Source: Pseudomonas marvdashtae
GTDB taxonomy: Bacteria; Pseudomonadota; Gammaproteobacteria; Pseudomonadales; Pseudomonadaceae
Direction of reading: 5' to 3'
Length of the DNA stretch: 64,000 bases
NCBI RefSeq assembly: GCF_014268655.2
Contig: NZ_JABWQX020000001.1
Span: 1,890,001 to 1,954,000 of the forward strand
Shown: in pieces, positions 37,344 to 45,482 of the stretch
Layout: each line of letters opens with the position of its first letter
Position numbering within the stretch: position 1 is the stretch's first letter
The notes under the pieces: model-generated
What the model saw: only the letters and a program-made list of their open reading frames with translations
The model's database searches: none
What the model was told of the DNA's origin: nothing
Translations under genes and position numbers: made by a program

Positions 37344-38118
37344 AACCCTGGGGATCATTGGCGGAACCGGTTGGTTGGGCGGCGCGATCGCCAAGGCAGT
37401 GTTGGCGAAGGCACTGCTGCCGGCAGGCAACCTGGTCATTTCCAACCGTTCGGGCAGTCACCCATTGGCACAACAAGGCGCCTGCCTGGTCACGGATAAC
37501 CAGGACCTGGTCGATCGCAGCGACGTCATCATCATTGCGGTTCGCCCCGAGCATTTCACCAGTCTGAATATCAACGCGACTGGCAAGACTGTTATCTCCC
37601 TGATGGCCGGGATCAAGGCACAAGCGATCATCGCGCAGACCTCGGCTGCGGCGGTCGTGCGGGCGATGCCCAACGCGGCGGTGGAAATCGAGCAGTCCTT
37701 CACGCCTTGGTATTGTGCTGGAGAGGTAGAGGCGACAACGAGAAGCTTTGTGCAGCGCGTGTTCGAATGCGTGGGTACGGCGGCTGAGGTCCAGGAAGAG
37801 GACTTCATTGATTACTTGTCCGCACTCTCGGGCACCGGTCCGGCCTTTCCGGCCTTGTTGATGACTGCGTTGGCCAATCAGGCGATGGCAGCCGGCATCC
37901 CTGGCGATATCGCGCAGCTTGCCGCGAAAAATGTCGTGGTCAACAGCAGTCAATTGCTGGCGAGCCGCGACGCCCAGCAAATGATCGATGCTTTGGTCGC
38001 CTACCGTGGTGTAACGGCCGCTGCCTTGCTGGCGATGAGTCAGGGGTGTTTCGAAGAACAGATTGGAAGGGCGTTGCAGGAAGGCGCCGCGGTTGCTCGC
38101 AAGGGGCTTCAAGCCTGA
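37333..38118 (+). CDS. Pyrroline-5-carboxylate reductase-like protein (ProC family)
   Basis: The 261-residue protein has the N-terminal Rossmann motif GIIGGTGWLGGAI and the C-terminal family segment SALSGTGPAF near residue 165. ProC proteins reduce pyrroline-5-carboxylate to proline with NADPH. It overlaps the TetR gene. As a second copy in a catabolic cluster it may act on a related cyclic imine formed during proline-betaine breakdown, rather than in proline synthesis. That is inference from its position. Confidence 0.83.
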   Translation: MINETLGIIGGTGWLGGAIAKAVLAKALLPAGNLVISNRSGSHPLAQQGACLVTDNQDLVDRSDVIIIAVRPEHFTSLNINATGKTVISLMAGIKAQAIIAQTSAAAVVRAMPNAAVEIEQSFTPWYCAGEVEATTRSFVQRVFECVGTAAEVQEEDFIDYLSALSGTGPAFPALLMTALANQAMAAGIPGDIAQLAAKNVVVNSSQLLASRDAQQMIDALVAYRGVTAAALLAMSQGCFEEQIGRALQEGAAVARKGLQA

Positions 38119-38146
38119 TTCGTGAGTTCTATCTGCATAGAAGACT

Positions 38147-38230
38147 TTGCGAGCGAGCCTGCTCGCGAAGAGGCCAGCACATCCAACATCTCTGTCGACT
38201 GTGAAACCGCTATCGCGAACAAGCTCGCGC
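38147..38230. repeat. REP pair (REPIN-like) between convergent genes
   Basis: GCGAGCGAGCCTGCTCGCGAAG at 38149-38170 is the common Pseudomonas REP palindrome, and an inverted partial copy (TCGCGAACAAGCTCGC) lies at 38212-38227. Two REPs in inverted order form a REPIN. It lies between the convergent ProC-like and StcD genes and may act as a transcript end. Confidence 0.8.
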
Positions 38231-38272
38231 ACATTTTTGATTTTCATCAGGCACCGATAAAGGACATTGACT

Positions 38273-40309
38273 TCAGATGTCCTTGACCAGCCGCAACGCA
38301 TCGTAGATCGCCGCATGGGTATTGCGCGCCGACACCGCATCGCCGATCCGGAACAACTGGAAGCGGCCTTCGGGGTTGGTCACGATATTCTGGGTTTTCC
38401 CGGCAATCAGATCGTGTTGTTCGACCGCACCGTTGTTGCTCGAATGCGGGCGCAATTCGAAATACAGGTCGTCCAGTGGCAGGGTGCCGTGGTTGACCAC
38501 TACCTGATCGACCACGCGCTGCTTGTGCACCTGGCCGTAGTCGCTGCCGAAGTTGACCACCAGGCGACCGTCGCGTTTTTCCACGGAGTCAACCCGATAG
38601 GTGACAGTGAAAGTGACGTCCAGGTCCTGCAGGCTGCGCATGTACGGCACCAGGTTCATCGCCATCACCTCCGGCGCAAATGACCGGTCTGGCGTGACGA
38701 TCTCCAGTTTTGCGCCGCTGTTGGCAATCACTTCCGCCGCTTGCAGCGCCGCGTGGTCACCCGCGTCATCGAAGATCAGCACGTTCTGGCCAGGCTTGAC
38801 GTCGCCGGAAATGATGTCCCAGGTCGACACCACCAGTTCGTTGCCGTGCTTGAGCACCTCGGTGTGGGGCAGGCCGCCCGTGGCGACGATTACCACGTGA
38901 GGTTCCTCGGCCATGACCGTGTCGGTTTCGGCCCAGGTATTGAACTGGAACTTCACACCCAGCCGCTCGCATTGCGCCATGCGCCAGTCGATGATGCTGA
39001 TCATCTCGCGCCGCCGCTCGCTCTGCGCGGTCAAGCGGATCTGTCCACCGGGCTGATCCGCCACTTCGAATACCGTGACCTCGTGGCCACGTTCGCCAGC
39101 CACCCGTGCCGCTTCCAGGCCCGCCGGGCCGGTGCCGATCACCACCACCTTGCGTTTGACTGTCGCCTTGGGGATGTCGTGGGGCATGGTGGTTTCGCGA
39201 CCGGTGGCGGCGTTGTGAATGCAATACGCGGCGCCGCCCTGGTAGATGCGGTCCAGGCAGTAGTTCGCGCCCACGCATGGGCGGATTTCCTCTTCACGTT
39301 TTTCGATGATCTTGCGCACGATGTGCGGGTCGGTCATGTGCGCGCGGGTCATGCCGATCATGTCGACCTTGCCGGAGGCGATGGCGTGCCGCGCCGTGGC
39401 AACGTCCGGAATCTTGGCCGCATGGAATGTCGGGAAGCCTGTGGCGGAGCGAATCTCGCCGGCGAAATCCAGGTGCGGCGAGTTGCGCATGCCCTGGATC
39501 GGAATCACGTCGGTGAGGCCGGCATCGGTATCGATGTGCCCGCGAACGACGTTGAGGAAGTCCACCAGGCCGCTGTCCTTGAGCATATGGGAAATCTGCA
39601 GGCCGTCGCTGGCGCCAAAGCCACCGGGCAGGTCTTCATCGCCGGTGTAGCGCACCCCGAGCAGGAAATCCTCACCGCAGCGCTGGCGGATACCGCGCAA
39701 CACCTCGAAGGTGAAGCGCATGCGGTTTTCCAGAGAACCACCGTAAGGGCCATCGAGATCGTTGGTCAGTGGCGACCAGAACTGATCCATGAGGTGCCCG
39801 TACGCCTGCAGTTCCAAGCCATCGAGACCGGCGGCCTTCATGCGTTCGGCGGCGTCCACATAATCCTTGACGATCCGATCGATGTCCCAGTCTTCCATCT
39901 TTTTCGGGAAGGCCCGGTGGGACGCTTCCCGGCGATGGGACGGTGAGACGACCGGCAGCCAGTCTGCCTTGTCCCAGCGCGTGCGCCGTCCCAGGTGGGT
40001 CAGTTGGATCATTACCGCCGCGCCGTGTTCGTGGCATTCGTCGGTCAGGTCCTTCATCCATTTGACCACTTCGTCCTTGTACGCCAGCACGTTGTTGAAC
40101 ACCGGCGGGCTGTCCCGTGAAACCGCGGCGGAGCCCGCGGTCATGGTCAGCGCAACGCCGGCCTTGGCGCGTTCGACGTGATAAGCGCGGTACAGATCCT
40201 TCGGCATGCCGTCGACAGGATACGCCGGCTCATGGGACGTGGTCATGATCCGATTCTTGAGGGTCAGGTGCTTGATCTTGTAGGGCTGCAGCAGAGGATC
40301 GCTGGACAT
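38273..40309 (-). CDS. stcD: N-methylproline demethylase (StcD-like)
   Basis: The 678-residue protein has an N-terminal old-yellow-enzyme-type FMN barrel (about residues 1-370) with a 4Fe-4S cysteine cluster (PCVGANYC near 340, followed by Cys in YQGGAAYC). A C-terminal FAD/NAD domain follows with GTGPAGLEAARVAGE near 385. This is the layout of trimethylamine dehydrogenase, DgcA and StcD. The start MSSDPLLQPYKIKHLTLKNR closely matches my memory of rhizobial StcD. The ATG at 40309 has GGAG upstream. It is divergent from etfBA, which would accept its electrons. Product: proline and formaldehyde from N-methylproline. Confidence 0.87.
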   Translation of the reverse strand: MSSDPLLQPYKIKHLTLKNRIMTTSHEPAYPVDGMPKDLYRAYHVERAKAGVALTMTAGSAAVSRDSPPVFNNVLAYKDEVVKWMKDLTDECHEHGAAVMIQLTHLGRRTRWDKADWLPVVSPSHRREASHRAFPKKMEDWDIDRIVKDYVDAAERMKAAGLDGLELQAYGHLMDQFWSPLTNDLDGPYGGSLENRMRFTFEVLRGIRQRCGEDFLLGVRYTGDEDLPGGFGASDGLQISHMLKDSGLVDFLNVVRGHIDTDAGLTDVIPIQGMRNSPHLDFAGEIRSATGFPTFHAAKIPDVATARHAIASGKVDMIGMTRAHMTDPHIVRKIIEKREEEIRPCVGANYCLDRIYQGGAAYCIHNAATGRETTMPHDIPKATVKRKVVVIGTGPAGLEAARVAGERGHEVTVFEVADQPGGQIRLTAQSERRREMISIIDWRMAQCERLGVKFQFNTWAETDTVMAEEPHVVIVATGGLPHTEVLKHGNELVVSTWDIISGDVKPGQNVLIFDDAGDHAALQAAEVIANSGAKLEIVTPDRSFAPEVMAMNLVPYMRSLQDLDVTFTVTYRVDSVEKRDGRLVVNFGSDYGQVHKQRVVDQVVVNHGTLPLDDLYFELRPHSSNNGAVEQHDLIAGKTQNIVTNPEGRFQLFRIGDAVSARNTHAAIYDALRLVKDI

Positions 40310-40509
40310 GGTGTTGCTCCGGGAACAGAACATCAGGCTTGGTTTTGACATAACGGTAGGTTGAATGTTCATGTGTGTCAACGATTGAGACACAGGTGTA
40401 CATTTTTCTTGCGTGGCGGAAAAACCAGGATTACCATCCAGTCGAAACAGGGGTGCTCCAGGTCGTCCAGCCGGTCACCCCAGGCATACATCCAGAGTGC
40501 GAGGCGGCC

Positions 40510-41259
40510 ATGAAAGTGCTCGTTGCGGTAAAGCGTGCCATCGACCCGAATGTGAAAGTCCGGGTGAAAGCTGACGGTTCAGACGTCGAGCTCAATGGCG
40601 TGAAGATGGCCTTGAACCCGTTCTGCGAGATCGCGGTGGAAGAGGCGATTCGCCTCAAGGAGAAAGGGCTGGCATCCGAAGTGGTGGTGGTCTCGGTGGG
40701 CACTTCGGCCGCCCAGGAACAACTGCGCACGGCATTGGCACTGGGTGCGGACCGGGCGCTGCTGGTCGAGACGAATGCGCTACTCGAGCCACTCAACGTC
40801 GCCAAGTACCTGAGCAAAGTGATCGATCAAGAGAAGCCGCAACTGATCCTGTTCGGCAAACAGGCCATCGACCAGGAAAACAACCAGGTCGGCCAAATGG
40901 TCGCGCAGTTGATCGGCAGCGGTCAGGCCACTTACGCCTCTGCAATCAATCAGGTCGACGGGCAATGGGTCGTCGAGCGTGAAGTCGACGGTGGCAGCCA
41001 AATGGTCGCGCTTGAAATGCCGGCCGTGGTGACCTGCGACTTGCGCCTGAATCAGCCGCGCTACGCGTCGTTGCCGAACATCATGAAAGCCAAAAAAAAA
41101 CCGCTTGAAATCGTTTCCGCCGACACCTTGGGCGCGAGCGTGAAGGAACACGCTCGATTATTAGGGGTGGTCCCGCCTGCGGTGCGCAAAGCGGGGATCA
41201 ACGTCAGTTCGGTGGCCGAGCTGGTGGATAAATTGAAGAACGTTGCGGGGGTGATTTGA
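40510..41259 (+). CDS. etfB: Electron transfer flavoprotein beta subunit
   Basis: The 249-residue protein is EtfB, starting MKVLVAVKRAIDPNVKVRVK, with the AMP/nucleotide-binding segment VVVVSVGTSAAQEQLRTALALGADRALL near residue 60 (ends quoted). It forms a dimer with EtfA that takes electrons from a flavin dehydrogenase. GAGG lies five bases before the chosen ATG. It overlaps etfA by ATGA. Its position divergent from stcD suggests that it serves the N-methylproline demethylase rather than general fatty-acid oxidation. Confidence 0.93.
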   Translation: MKVLVAVKRAIDPNVKVRVKADGSDVELNGVKMALNPFCEIAVEEAIRLKEKGLASEVVVVSVGTSAAQEQLRTALALGADRALLVETNALLEPLNVAKYLSKVIDQEKPQLILFGKQAIDQENNQVGQMVAQLIGSGQATYASAINQVDGQWVVEREVDGGSQMVALEMPAVVTCDLRLNQPRYASLPNIMKAKKKPLEIVSADTLGASVKEHARLLGVVPPAVRKAGINVSSVAELVDKLKNVAGVI

Positions 41260-42194
41260 TGCGCACATTGGTGATCGCCGAGCACAGTGCAGGTCAGTTG
41301 ACGGCAGGTACATGGAGTGCCGTGACCGCCGCCATCGCCTTGGGTGCCGAGACGGATTTGCTGGTGATGGGCGGGGCGGATGCGGCGACGGTGGTGCAAC
41401 AGGCGGCACTGGCCCAGGGCCTGGACCGGGTGCTGCTCGCACAAGGGACGATGTTCGAAAACCCCCTGGCGGAAAATGTCCAACCGCTGATCACTTCGCT
41501 GGTGGCCGAGGGGTATACGCACGTCGTTGCCGACGCCAGCAGCATGGGTCGCAATCTGCTGCCGAGGGTGGCTGCCAGCCTGGATGTCGGCATGCTGTCC
41601 GACGTCACCTACATCGTTTCGGCGGACACCTTCCAGCGACCCATTTACGCCGGCAATGCGATCGCCACGGTTCAGTCCCTCGACCCGATCAAGTTGCTCA
41701 CCGTCCGCGCCTCGGCGTTCGCCCAAGCCTTGGCCCATGAGCATCCCTGTGAAGTGCTGGCGGTGAAGGGCGGGCAAAGCGCAAGCAACGTGCGCTTCGT
41801 CAGTGAACAACTGACCGCCAGCGAAAGGCCCGACCTGGCGAGCGCCCGCGTCGTCGTGTCCGGTGGCCGCGGCATGCAGAGCAAAGAGAATTTCGCCCTG
41901 ATCGAGCGCGTGGCCGACAAGCTCGGCGGTGCCGTAGGGGCCTCCCGCGCTGCTGTGGATTCGGGATTTGCGCCCAACGATTTGCAGGTCGGGCAGACCG
42001 GGAAAATCGTCGCGCCAGAACTTTATATCGCCGCAGGTATCAGCGGGGCCATTCAGCATCTGGCGGGCATGAGTGGTTCAAAAGTCATCGTCGCGATCAA
42101 CCAGGATGCTGAGGCGCCGATTGCGCAAGTGGCGGATTACATGCTGGTGGCGGACCTGTTCGAAGTACTGCCGGCGCTCGAAAAGGCGTTGTGA
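41256..42194 (+). CDS. etfA: Electron transfer flavoprotein alpha subunit
   Basis: The 312-residue EtfA has the C-terminal FAD-binding domain with SGGRGMQSKENF near residue 200, GASRAAVDSGF near 225, GQTGKIVAPELY near 247 and INQDAEAPIAQVADY near 285. It passes electrons from EtfB's partner dehydrogenase to ETF-quinone oxidoreductase. The start overlaps etfB by four bases. Confidence 0.93.
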   Translation: MMRTLVIAEHSAGQLTAGTWSAVTAAIALGAETDLLVMGGADAATVVQQAALAQGLDRVLLAQGTMFENPLAENVQPLITSLVAEGYTHVVADASSMGRNLLPRVAASLDVGMLSDVTYIVSADTFQRPIYAGNAIATVQSLDPIKLLTVRASAFAQALAHEHPCEVLAVKGGQSASNVRFVSEQLTASERPDLASARVVVSGGRGMQSKENFALIERVADKLGGAVGASRAAVDSGFAPNDLQVGQTGKIVAPELYIAAGISGAIQHLAGMSGSKVIVAINQDAEAPIAQVADYMLVADLFEVLPALEKAL

Positions 42195-42405
42195 ACGGGG
42201 CTTGAGTGAATCTATTAGCGCATCAACTCCGCCAAAAGGCGGGGGAGGGCCGACCGACCTGGAAACTCGACTGATCTGCCATAACTACAACTGTCCGCGC
42301 ATCAAATGAAGTCTGCTGCAAGGCGATGCCATTTGGCGCTCCTGATGGGAATGAATGCTTCTACTGCCCTGCCAATAACTACTAATACAGTCTGCGGAGA
42401 TGCAC

Positions 42406-43305
42406 ATGATGACGTTATCCAATAAAACTTTTGTCGGCTGGTTTACGGGCCTTGCATTGGCCTGTGGCAGTCTGATCGCCCACGCCGAGGAACCCACGCC
42501 CATTCGTATCGGTTGGGTGAATTGGTCGGATACGGAAATAGCGGTAAAGCTGGCCGATACAGCATTGCGCGACCACTTGAAGCAACCGGTCAAATTGGTG
42601 CTCGCCGATATTGGCATTCAGTTCCAGGCCTTGGCCAACGGCAATATCGACCTGATCCCGATGGTTTGGCTGCCGAGCACTCACAAGTCGTTCTACGACA
42701 AATACCAGGATAAGCTCGAAGACCTCGGCGTGTTGTATGAAGGTCGGATCGGCATGGCGGTGCCAACGTCCATTCCAACCAGCGAACTGGCCAGTGTCGA
42801 AGACCTGAACAAGCCTGAAGTGCGGGAAAAACTCGGAGGCAAGATCCTGACGTCGGAAGTGGGCAACGGGCAGTACAAGCTGACGGAGAAGGCTATCAAG
42901 GAGTACAAGCTCGATGGCTACAAGATGGTCGCCTCTTCAGAGTCCGGCATGTTGAGCGAGCTGGATCGCAACCTCAAGCGTGACAAGTGGGCATTGATCA
43001 ACGCCTGGAGCCCGCACTGGATGTTCGCCAAGTGGCCACTGCGTTACTTGGATGATCCGAAGCAGGTGTTCGGCGGCGCCGAGCAAATTCACGCGATTGC
43101 CCGCAAAGGCTTCAGCGCCGAGCATCCCGATGTCGCCCGGTTCTTCGCCAACTTCAAGATTCCCAAGGCCGACCTTGAGAAGTTGATGGCGAGCGCCCGT
43201 GACAGTTCGGCAGACAAGGTCGTTGCAGAGTACTACGCCGCCAACAAGCCTCGTTTCGAAGCGATGTTCGGCAGCCAGACGGCTTCCGCGACACCGGCCC
43301 AGTAA
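42406..43305 (+). CDS. Betaine-binding periplasmic protein (OpuAC/ProX family)
   Basis: The roughly 299-residue protein has a signal peptide (cleavage likely after SLIAHA) and a glycine-betaine-type binding domain. Tryptophans in GWVNWSDTEI, PMVWLPSTH and AWSPHWMFAKW are placed as in the aromatic cage that binds quaternary ammonium groups. GGAG lies six bases before the ATG at 42406; ATGs at 42400 and 42409 are alternatives. It stands downstream of etfA without its own permease or ATPase, and probably feeds the transporter at 34326-36394. Confidence 0.88.
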   Translation: MMTLSNKTFVGWFTGLALACGSLIAHAEEPTPIRIGWVNWSDTEIAVKLADTALRDHLKQPVKLVLADIGIQFQALANGNIDLIPMVWLPSTHKSFYDKYQDKLEDLGVLYEGRIGMAVPTSIPTSELASVEDLNKPEVREKLGGKILTSEVGNGQYKLTEKAIKEYKLDGYKMVASSESGMLSELDRNLKRDKWALINAWSPHWMFAKWPLRYLDDPKQVFGGAEQIHAIARKGFSAEHPDVARFFANFKIPKADLEKLMASARDSSADKVVAEYYAANKPRFEAMFGSQTASATPAQ

Positions 43306-43360
43306 TGGCCGCTGTCCGATAGTTGTGTTGCCATCCGATGCCCGTGGTGAAGGGTATCGG

Positions 43361-44389
43361 ATGTATCGATCGATTAGTCAGGCGATACCCTTGAAGACCA
43401 CAATTTATCGTCGCTTAACCCTTAATGAAGCGATCGACTGGGTGGCGCATCTCTGCGAAGCGAAGGGCTGCTCATCAGCGGTTGCGCTCTCATTGGCCCA
43501 TGCCACCGTGGCTGCGCAAGCGCGCGGTAACCACGCCGTGGGGTTTCGGCATCTCGCCGATTACTTGCCGGGGTTTTCCTCCGGACGTATCAATCCGCGT
43601 GCCGAGCCACGCGTCTCCCGCGCCGGCGCGATTATCTTCAAGTCTGATGCCCAAGGCGGAATTGCCCAGCTTGGTGTCGATCGCTGTTTCGATTCGTTGT
43701 GCCATGCCGCGCAGGCCAATGGCATGGCCGCGCTCAGCCAATGGAATAGCTTCACCAGCGGCGAGCTGGGCGACTACACGCTGCGGTTTGCCCAGGCCGG
43801 GCTGATTGCCTTGGCAGTCGCAAACGGACCGGCGCTGGTGGCCGTTCCTGGCGCCAAGGGCAAGACTTACTCGACCAATCCACTCTCATTTGCCGCGCCC
43901 TCGGCCGATGGTATCCCCCTGCAGTTCGACCAGGCCTGCAGTGCTGCGGCGTTCGTGAACATCGCCCACGCCGCTTCGACGGGCAGCGATATTCCCGAGG
44001 GCTGGGCGGTGGACCAGCAAGGGCACGGCACACGCAACGCCTTGGCGGCGCTGGGCGGTGCGCTGCTGCCTTTTGGTGGTCACCGAGGGGCCAATCTGAT
44101 GCTCATGGTCGAGGTTCTGGCGGCGGGGCTCACGGGGGCCAATTGGTCGTTGGATGCGCCGGATTTCAACCAGGGAAACCAGACGCCCGGCTGTGGCCTG
44201 TTGCTCCTGCTTCTGGCGCCGGATTTCTTTTCGCCGGGATTCGAGCAGCGGCTTGCCAGTCAACTGGCCCGCCTGACGCAGATGCATGTCCACAGGCCGG
44301 GATGGGAACGGCAACACGCAACGGTCGCCGCGCAGGATGATGGGATCAGTGTTCCCGTTGATTTGCTGGAACAGTTGAGCCGTCTGTAG
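43361..44389 (+). CDS. Ldh_2-family dehydrogenase (cyclic imine reductase-like)
   Basis: The 342-residue protein belongs to the malate/L-sulfolactate dehydrogenase family. Members include the delta1-piperideine-2-carboxylate/pyrroline-2-carboxylate reductases of D-lysine and hydroxyproline breakdown. Family segments ARGNHAVGFRHLADYL, GKTYSTNPLSFAAPS and LGGALLPFGGHRG are present. I chose the ATG at 43361 with AAGGG upstream; the frame is open further 5' only through the preceding gene. In this cluster a role on a proline-derived imine is plausible. Malate or lactate cannot be excluded. Confidence 0.8.
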   Translation: MYRSISQAIPLKTTIYRRLTLNEAIDWVAHLCEAKGCSSAVALSLAHATVAAQARGNHAVGFRHLADYLPGFSSGRINPRAEPRVSRAGAIIFKSDAQGGIAQLGVDRCFDSLCHAAQANGMAALSQWNSFTSGELGDYTLRFAQAGLIALAVANGPALVAVPGAKGKTYSTNPLSFAAPSADGIPLQFDQACSAAAFVNIAHAASTGSDIPEGWAVDQQGHGTRNALAALGGALLPFGGHRGANLMLMVEVLAAGLTGANWSLDAPDFNQGNQTPGCGLLLLLLAPDFFSPGFEQRLASQLARLTQMHVHRPGWERQHATVAAQDDGISVPVDLLEQLSRL

Positions 44390-44528
44390 CCCAGTTCGAT
44401 ACGTCGCTCGGAAATGGGAGGCGAAACGAGATGAACAGCACTGAAGGTCCAGCCTCTGGTTGGAAATCGGTAGCCTTCGTGCAACAGGCGAGATTGCGCC
44501 GTGAAGCCTGGCGCCTCATCGGCCGACG

Positions 44529-45482
44529 CTATATTTCATAACGACTTTCCTTTGATGGCGGACAACCGAAGAGCGTGCTGTAGCACTTGCTGAAATGAGG
44601 GGTGGAGACGAAACCGCAGGCAATGGCGACGTCAGTGACGGTCAACCTGGAGTTCTGTAGCAGGCGCCGTGCTTCGGTCAGCCGAAGTTCCAGATAATAC
44701 CGTTGGGGGGACATATTGATTTGTTTTCGAAACAGACGTTGGATCTGGCGCTTGGAAAGTTGAACGCATTGGGCGAGCAGATCCAGGCCCAGTGGTTCTT
44801 CAAGATTGCACTCCATCAATGCAATGACTTCTCGCAGGGACGCGCTGACTTTGCGGTCCAGCACCTTGGCCGAGGTACGGAATCGAGATTCATGGTCCAG
44901 CAGATCAAACACCGCATCCGCGACTTTCTGGTCGAGGGCAGCGTAAAGCCACTTCATCATGATTTGAAAGGCACCGGCTGGGTTTGATGCCGTGAACCGG
45001 TCCCTGTCGAACACTACTGTGTCGAGCGTCACGGTGGTCTTCGGCGAACACTCTGACAGGGCCATTCGTTGTTCGGCATGAATAGCGCATCGGTAACCAT
45101 CCAGCAGTCCGGCCTTGCCCAAGTACCAGGCGCCGTTCCATAACCCGCCGAGCGCAATGGGCAGGTTCGCCAGCTTGGTCAGCAGCGTTACCAGCCCGCC
45201 GGAAAGTACCCTCGGCGTGCGTAGCCCGCCGCAGACAATCATCAAGTCCAGCGCCGCGATCCTGATATCGGTCAACGGTGTGTCTGGCCTGATGGGGATT
45301 GCCAGGTCGCTGATCACTTCAGAGTCGTTGCGACTGAAGGTATGGATTCTTATCGACCCGGGCTGGATGAGGTTGGCGGTCACCAGCACGTCCAGGCAAT
45401 GAGTGAAACAGGTCAGGGAAAAGTTATCGAGCAACAGGAATCCCACGCTCGATGTTTTCTGGGCTTCAGTCAGCTGGTTCAT
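44529..45482 (-). CDS. GlxA/AraC-type regulator coupled to dddP
   Basis: The 317-residue protein has an N-terminal DJ-1/PfpI-like amidase-fold domain (about residues 10-180, with GGLWNGAWYLGKAGLLDGY) and two AraC helix-turn-helix motifs at the C-terminus (about 220-315, LSKRQIQRLFRKQINMSPQRYY and ACGFVSTPHFSKCY). This is the architecture of GbdR, CdhR and SouR, which sense quaternary amines. Its ATG overlaps the stop of the DMSP-lyase-like gene, so the two are made together. Confidence 0.88.
   Translation of the reverse strand: MNQLTEAQKTSSVGFLLLDNFSLTCFTHCLDVLVTANLIQPGSIRIHTFSRNDSEVISDLAIPIRPDTPLTDIRIAALDLMIVCGGLRTPRVLSGGLVTLLTKLANLPIALGGLWNGAWYLGKAGLLDGYRCAIHAEQRMALSECSPKTTVTLDTVVFDRDRFTASNPAGAFQIMMKWLYAALDQKVADAVFDLLDHESRFRTSAKVLDRKVSASLREVIALMECNLEEPLGLDLLAQCVQLSKRQIQRLFRKQINMSPQRYYLELRLTEARRLLQNSRLTVTDVAIACGFVSTPHFSKCYSTLFGCPPSKESRYEI

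Noticed and set aside
38741..39946. Plus-strand open frame of 401 codons opposite stcD
   Set aside because: It is the shadow of the StcD frame; the minus-strand protein has clear cofactor motifs.
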